Source of the DNA: an uncultured Lachnospiraceae bacterium
GTDB taxonomy: Bacteria; Bacillota; Clostridia; Lachnospirales; Lachnospiraceae
Direction of reading: 5' to 3'
Assembly (NCBI GenBank): GCA_947177925.1
Contig: CAMWWJ010000040.1
Span: 1-15,432 of the forward strand
Length of the DNA stretch: 15,432 nucleotides
Shown here: positions 12,753-15,432 of the stretch, in pieces
How positions within the stretch are numbered: the first letter of the stretch is position 1
How the letters are laid out: each line of letters begins with the position of its first letter
The notes under the pieces: model-generated
Databases searched by the model: none
What the model was told of the DNA's origin: nothing
What the model saw: only the letters and a program-made list of their open reading frames with translations
Translations under genes and position numbers: made by a program

Positions 12753-15432
12753 TTAGTATTTTTTATCTCTTTCCAACATTTTCTTTATATAATGGCCGGT
12801 ATAGGATTCCTTACATTCCGCAACCTGCTCCGGAGTGCCCTGGGCTACGATGGTACCGCCTTTGTCCCCTCCTTCCGGGCCGATATCGATAATATAATCC
12901 GCTGTTTTTATTACGTCCAGATTGTGCTCGATCACCACTACGGTATTGCCGCCCTCTGACAGTCTTCTAAGAATTTCAATCAGCTTATGGACATCTGCAA
13001 AATGAAGCCCAGTAGTAGGCTCGTCCAAAATATAAATGGTCTTTCCGGTGCTTCTCTTAGACAATTCCGCCGCAAGCTTGATACGCTGCGCCTCTCCTCC
13101 GGACAAGGTAGTGGATGGCTGACCAAGCTTCACATAAGAAAGTCCCACATCATAAAGTGTATCAATCTTCCGCTTAATGCTCGGTACATTTTCAAAGAAA
13201 TGAACTGCCTCCTCAACGGTCATATCCAGCACATCAAAAATATTTTTTCCTTTATAATGTACATCCAGCGTTTCCCGGTTATACCTTTTTCCTCCACACA
13301 CCTCGCAGGGCACGTAAACGTCAGGCAGGAAATGCATTTCAATTTTAATGATGCCGTCACCGCAGCAGGCTTCACAGCGCCCGCCTTTTACATTAAAGCT
13401 GAACCTTCCCTTTTTATATCCTTTTGCCTTTGCTTCACTGGTAGAAGCAAACAGATCCCTGATCTGATCAAACACCCCTGTATAAGTGGCAGGATTGGAA
13501 CGGGGGGTACGACCGATGGGAGACTGGTCAATATCTATCACCTTGTCCAACTGTTCTATCCCTTTAATCTCCTTATGCTTTCCCGGTATGGTCCTTGCCC
13601 GGTTCAGCTCCTTTGCCAGACGTTTGTAGAGTATTTCATTTACAAGGGAGGATTTTCCGGAACCGGAAACACCAGTCACACAGGTCATGACACCTAATGG
13701 AATTTTCACATCCAGGTTTTTCAGGTTATTTTCCGCCGCTCCTTTTACTGTCAGGTAACCGGTTGCCCTTTTTCTCATCTTAGGCACAGGAATCCTCATT
13801 TTTCCGCTTAAATACTGGCCTGTGACAGATTCCGGAATCTGCATAATTTCCTCTGCTGTACCCTGGGCCACCACCTCTCCGCCATGGCTTCCAGCTCCCG
13901 GTCCGATATCCACAATATGATCCGCCGCAAACATCGTATCCTCGTCATGTTCCACCACAAGAAGAGTATTTCCCAGCTCCTTTAAATTGCGAAGGGTGTT
14001 TAGAAGCTTGTCATTGTCCCGCTGATGCAGCCCGATGCTTGGCTCATCCAATATATAGCAGACACCTACCAGTCCGGAACCGATCTGGGTAGCCAGCCGT
14101 ATTCTCTGGGCCTCCCCTCCGGATAAGGTTCCGGTGGCTCTTGACAGAGACAAATACTCCAGTCCCACATCAATTAAAAATCCTACTCTTGCCCTGATTT
14201 CCTTTAGTATCTGTTTGCCGATGAACTGCTGCTGGGATGTGAGCTGCATGGTCTGCAGAAATTCATGAAGGCTTCCGATGGACATGGACGTGATCTCATA
14301 AATATTTTTATCACATACGGTAACTGCCAGGGAGGTCTTTTTCAAACGCATTCCGCCGCATACCTTACAGGGAGTGATACGCATGAAGCTTTCATATTCT
14401 TGCTTCATAGTGTCCGATCCGGTTTCCCTGTACCTTCTCTCCACATTTTTTATCAGCCCTTCAAATGCAACCGGATAAACACCCTTTCCCCTTTGTCCCT
14501 CATAATAAACGGTTACCTCTCTGCCATCGGTTCCATAGATGATCACGTCCTTGATTTCATCCGGATATTTTTCAAAAGGAGTGGACAGCTTAAATTTATA
14601 TTCCTTTGCCAGCGCTTTTAAAATTGCATTGGTAAAGCTTGAAGGATCATTGCATGACTGCCATCCCGTTACCACAATAGCTCCATCTTCTATGCTTTTG
14701 CTCTGATCCGGTATCATCAAATCCACATCAAATTCCATTTTATAACCAAGCCCGTAGCACTGGGGACATGCGCCGAAAGGATTGTTAAAGGAAAAGCTTC
14801 TTGGCTCGATTTCTTCTATACTAATACCACAATCTGCACAGGAAAAGCTTTGGCTGAAATTCATAGGCTCACCCTGGATGACATCCACCACCAAAAGTCC
14901 TTCCGACAGATCCAGCACATTTTCAATGGAGTCTGTCAGTCTGCGGCTTATGCCCTCTTTGACCACAAGACGGTCCACTACTATTTCTATATTGTGCTTA
15001 ATATTTTTATCCAGCTTTATTTCTTCCGTCAGCTCATACAGGCTTCCATCAATCCGTACCCGCACGTAACCGCTGCGTTTTGCCCGTTCCAGTACTTTGG
15101 CATGCTCTCCCTTGCGCCCTCTGACTACCGGAGCCAGCAGTTGTATTTTGCTTCCTTCCGGCAGCTTGAGAATCTGGTCCACCATCTGGTCCACTGACTG
15201 CTTTGCAATTTCCTTTCCACAATTAGGACAGTGGGGGATACCGATTCTGGCATAAAGCAGCCGGAAGTAGTCGTAAATTTCCGTTACGGTTCCTACCGTA
15301 GACCTTGGATTTCTGTTGGTGGATTTCTGGTCGATGGAAATTGCCGGGGAAAGTCCTTCTATTTTTTCCACATTAGGCTTTTCCATCTGTCCCAAAAACT
15401 GCCTGGCATAGGAGGACAAGGATTCCATGTAC
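12753..15432 (-). CDS. uvrA: UvrA, excinuclease ABC damage-recognition ATPase (5' end cut by window edge)
   Basis: UvrA is the dimeric ABC-type ATPase that finds bulky DNA lesions and loads UvrB in nucleotide excision repair. The frame runs open through the right edge, with 892 whole codons visible before the stop; about the first 50-60 residues, including the first Walker A, are outside. The Met at 15428 sits inside the conserved Y-(V/M)-ESLSSYARQFLGQM and is not the start. Visible are the UvrB-binding and zinc parts (CPNCGKE; CADCG with CPQCYGLG; CKVCGG), the first signature LSGGEAQRIRLATQIGSGL with ILDEPSIGLHQRD, the second Walker A GVSGSGKSS, the zinc finger CEACCGDG to CEVCGG, and the second signature LSGGEAQRIKLAAELSKRST with ILDEPTTGLH. 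It ends in a strong terminator. Confidence 0.97.
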   Translation of the reverse strand, partial: YMESLSSYARQFLGQMEKPNVEKIEGLSPAISIDQKSTNRNPRSTVGTVTEIYDYFRLLYARIGIPHCPNCGKEIAKQSVDQMVDQILKLPEGSKIQLLAPVVRGRKGEHAKVLERAKRSGYVRVRIDGSLYELTEEIKLDKNIKHNIEIVVDRLVVKEGISRRLTDSIENVLDLSEGLLVVDVIQGEPMNFSQSFSCADCGISIEEIEPRSFSFNNPFGACPQCYGLGYKMEFDVDLMIPDQSKSIEDGAIVVTGWQSCNDPSSFTNAILKALAKEYKFKLSTPFEKYPDEIKDVIIYGTDGREVTVYYEGQRGKGVYPVAFEGLIKNVERRYRETGSDTMKQEYESFMRITPCKVCGGMRLKKTSLAVTVCDKNIYEITSMSIGSLHEFLQTMQLTSQQQFIGKQILKEIRARVGFLIDVGLEYLSLSRATGTLSGGEAQRIRLATQIGSGLVGVCYILDEPSIGLHQRDNDKLLNTLRNLKELGNTLLVVEHDEDTMFAADHIVDIGPGAGSHGGEVVAQGTAEEIMQIPESVTGQYLSGKMRIPVPKMRKRATGYLTVKGAAENNLKNLDVKIPLGVMTCVTGVSGSGKSSLVNEILYKRLAKELNRARTIPGKHKEIKGIEQLDKVIDIDQSPIGRTPRSNPATYTGVFDQIRDLFASTSEAKAKGYKKGRFSFNVKGGRCEACCGDGIIKIEMHFLPDVYVPCEVCGGKRYNRETLDVHYKGKNIFDVLDMTVEEAVHFFENVPSIKRKIDTLYDVGLSYVKLGQPSTTLSGGEAQRIKLAAELSKRSTGKTIYILDEPTTGLHFADVHKLIEILRRLSEGGNTVVVIEHNLDVIKTADYIIDIGPEGGDKGGTIVAQGTPEQVAECKESYTGHYIKKMLERDKKY

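Noticed and set aside
12987..13697. 236-codon open frame on the plus strand
   Set aside because: It lies wholly antisense to uvrA, whose motifs are continuous there, and its translation has no recognisable domain; it is a shadow of the real gene.
1..15432. CRISPR array, mobile element, prophage or defence island
   Set aside because: No regularly spaced repeats, transposase or integrase motifs, or terminal inverted repeats were seen; all genes are housekeeping-type and on one strand.

Overview
This 15.4 kb window looks like chromosomal core DNA from a flagellated, low-to-moderate-GC member of the Clostridia, most likely a Lachnospiraceae-type bacterium. The reasons are the strict AGGAGG-type ribosome binding sites, the mbl/mreB-flhO-flhP-like and cdaA-cdaR-glmM gene orders, a YvyF-type flagellar operon protein, and an HPr with both His15 and Ser46. 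The genus is inferred from gene content only. Every gene I can support is on the minus strand, so transcription runs from right to left. I saw no tRNA, rRNA, insertion sequence, prophage, CRISPR array or toxin-antitoxin pair.

In transcription order: uvrA (5' end cut by the right edge) ends in a strong terminator. A near-consensus promoter then drives mreB, two flagellar rod/hook proteins (flgF/flhO-like and flgG/flhP-like) and a short FlgJ-type rod-binding protein, ending in a second terminator. About 30 bp later comes a tight run of genes: recD2 helicase, comFC-type phosphoribosyltransferase, yvyF, two unrecognised membrane-protein genes, cdaA (c-di-AMP synthase), cdaR (its regulator) and glmM (phosphoglucosamine mutase). 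Gaps in this run are 32 bp or less, and cdaA and cdaR overlap. An extended -10 promoter then serves the HPr gene (ptsH). A hairpin separates it from leuA (2-isopropylmalate synthase), whose 3' end is cut by the left edge.

Functionally the window combines cell-wall and shape control (MreB, c-di-AMP synthesis, GlmM for UDP-GlcNAc supply), the flagellar basal body (rod proteins, YvyF), DNA processing and repair (UvrA, RecD2, ComFC), sugar-transport signalling (HPr) and leucine synthesis. I do not see a clearly new defence or mobile system. The least explained part is the pair of membrane proteins directly upstream of cdaA. Other points worth a look are several control-like structures: a leader inverted repeat before mreB, a palindrome over the HPr promoter, a hairpin before leuA whose T-run is on the unexpected strand, and a terminator almost touching recD2.

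Several starts were set by ribosome binding sites rather than by the longest open frame: ptsH, cdaA, the 309-residue membrane protein, yvyF, recD2 and mreB.
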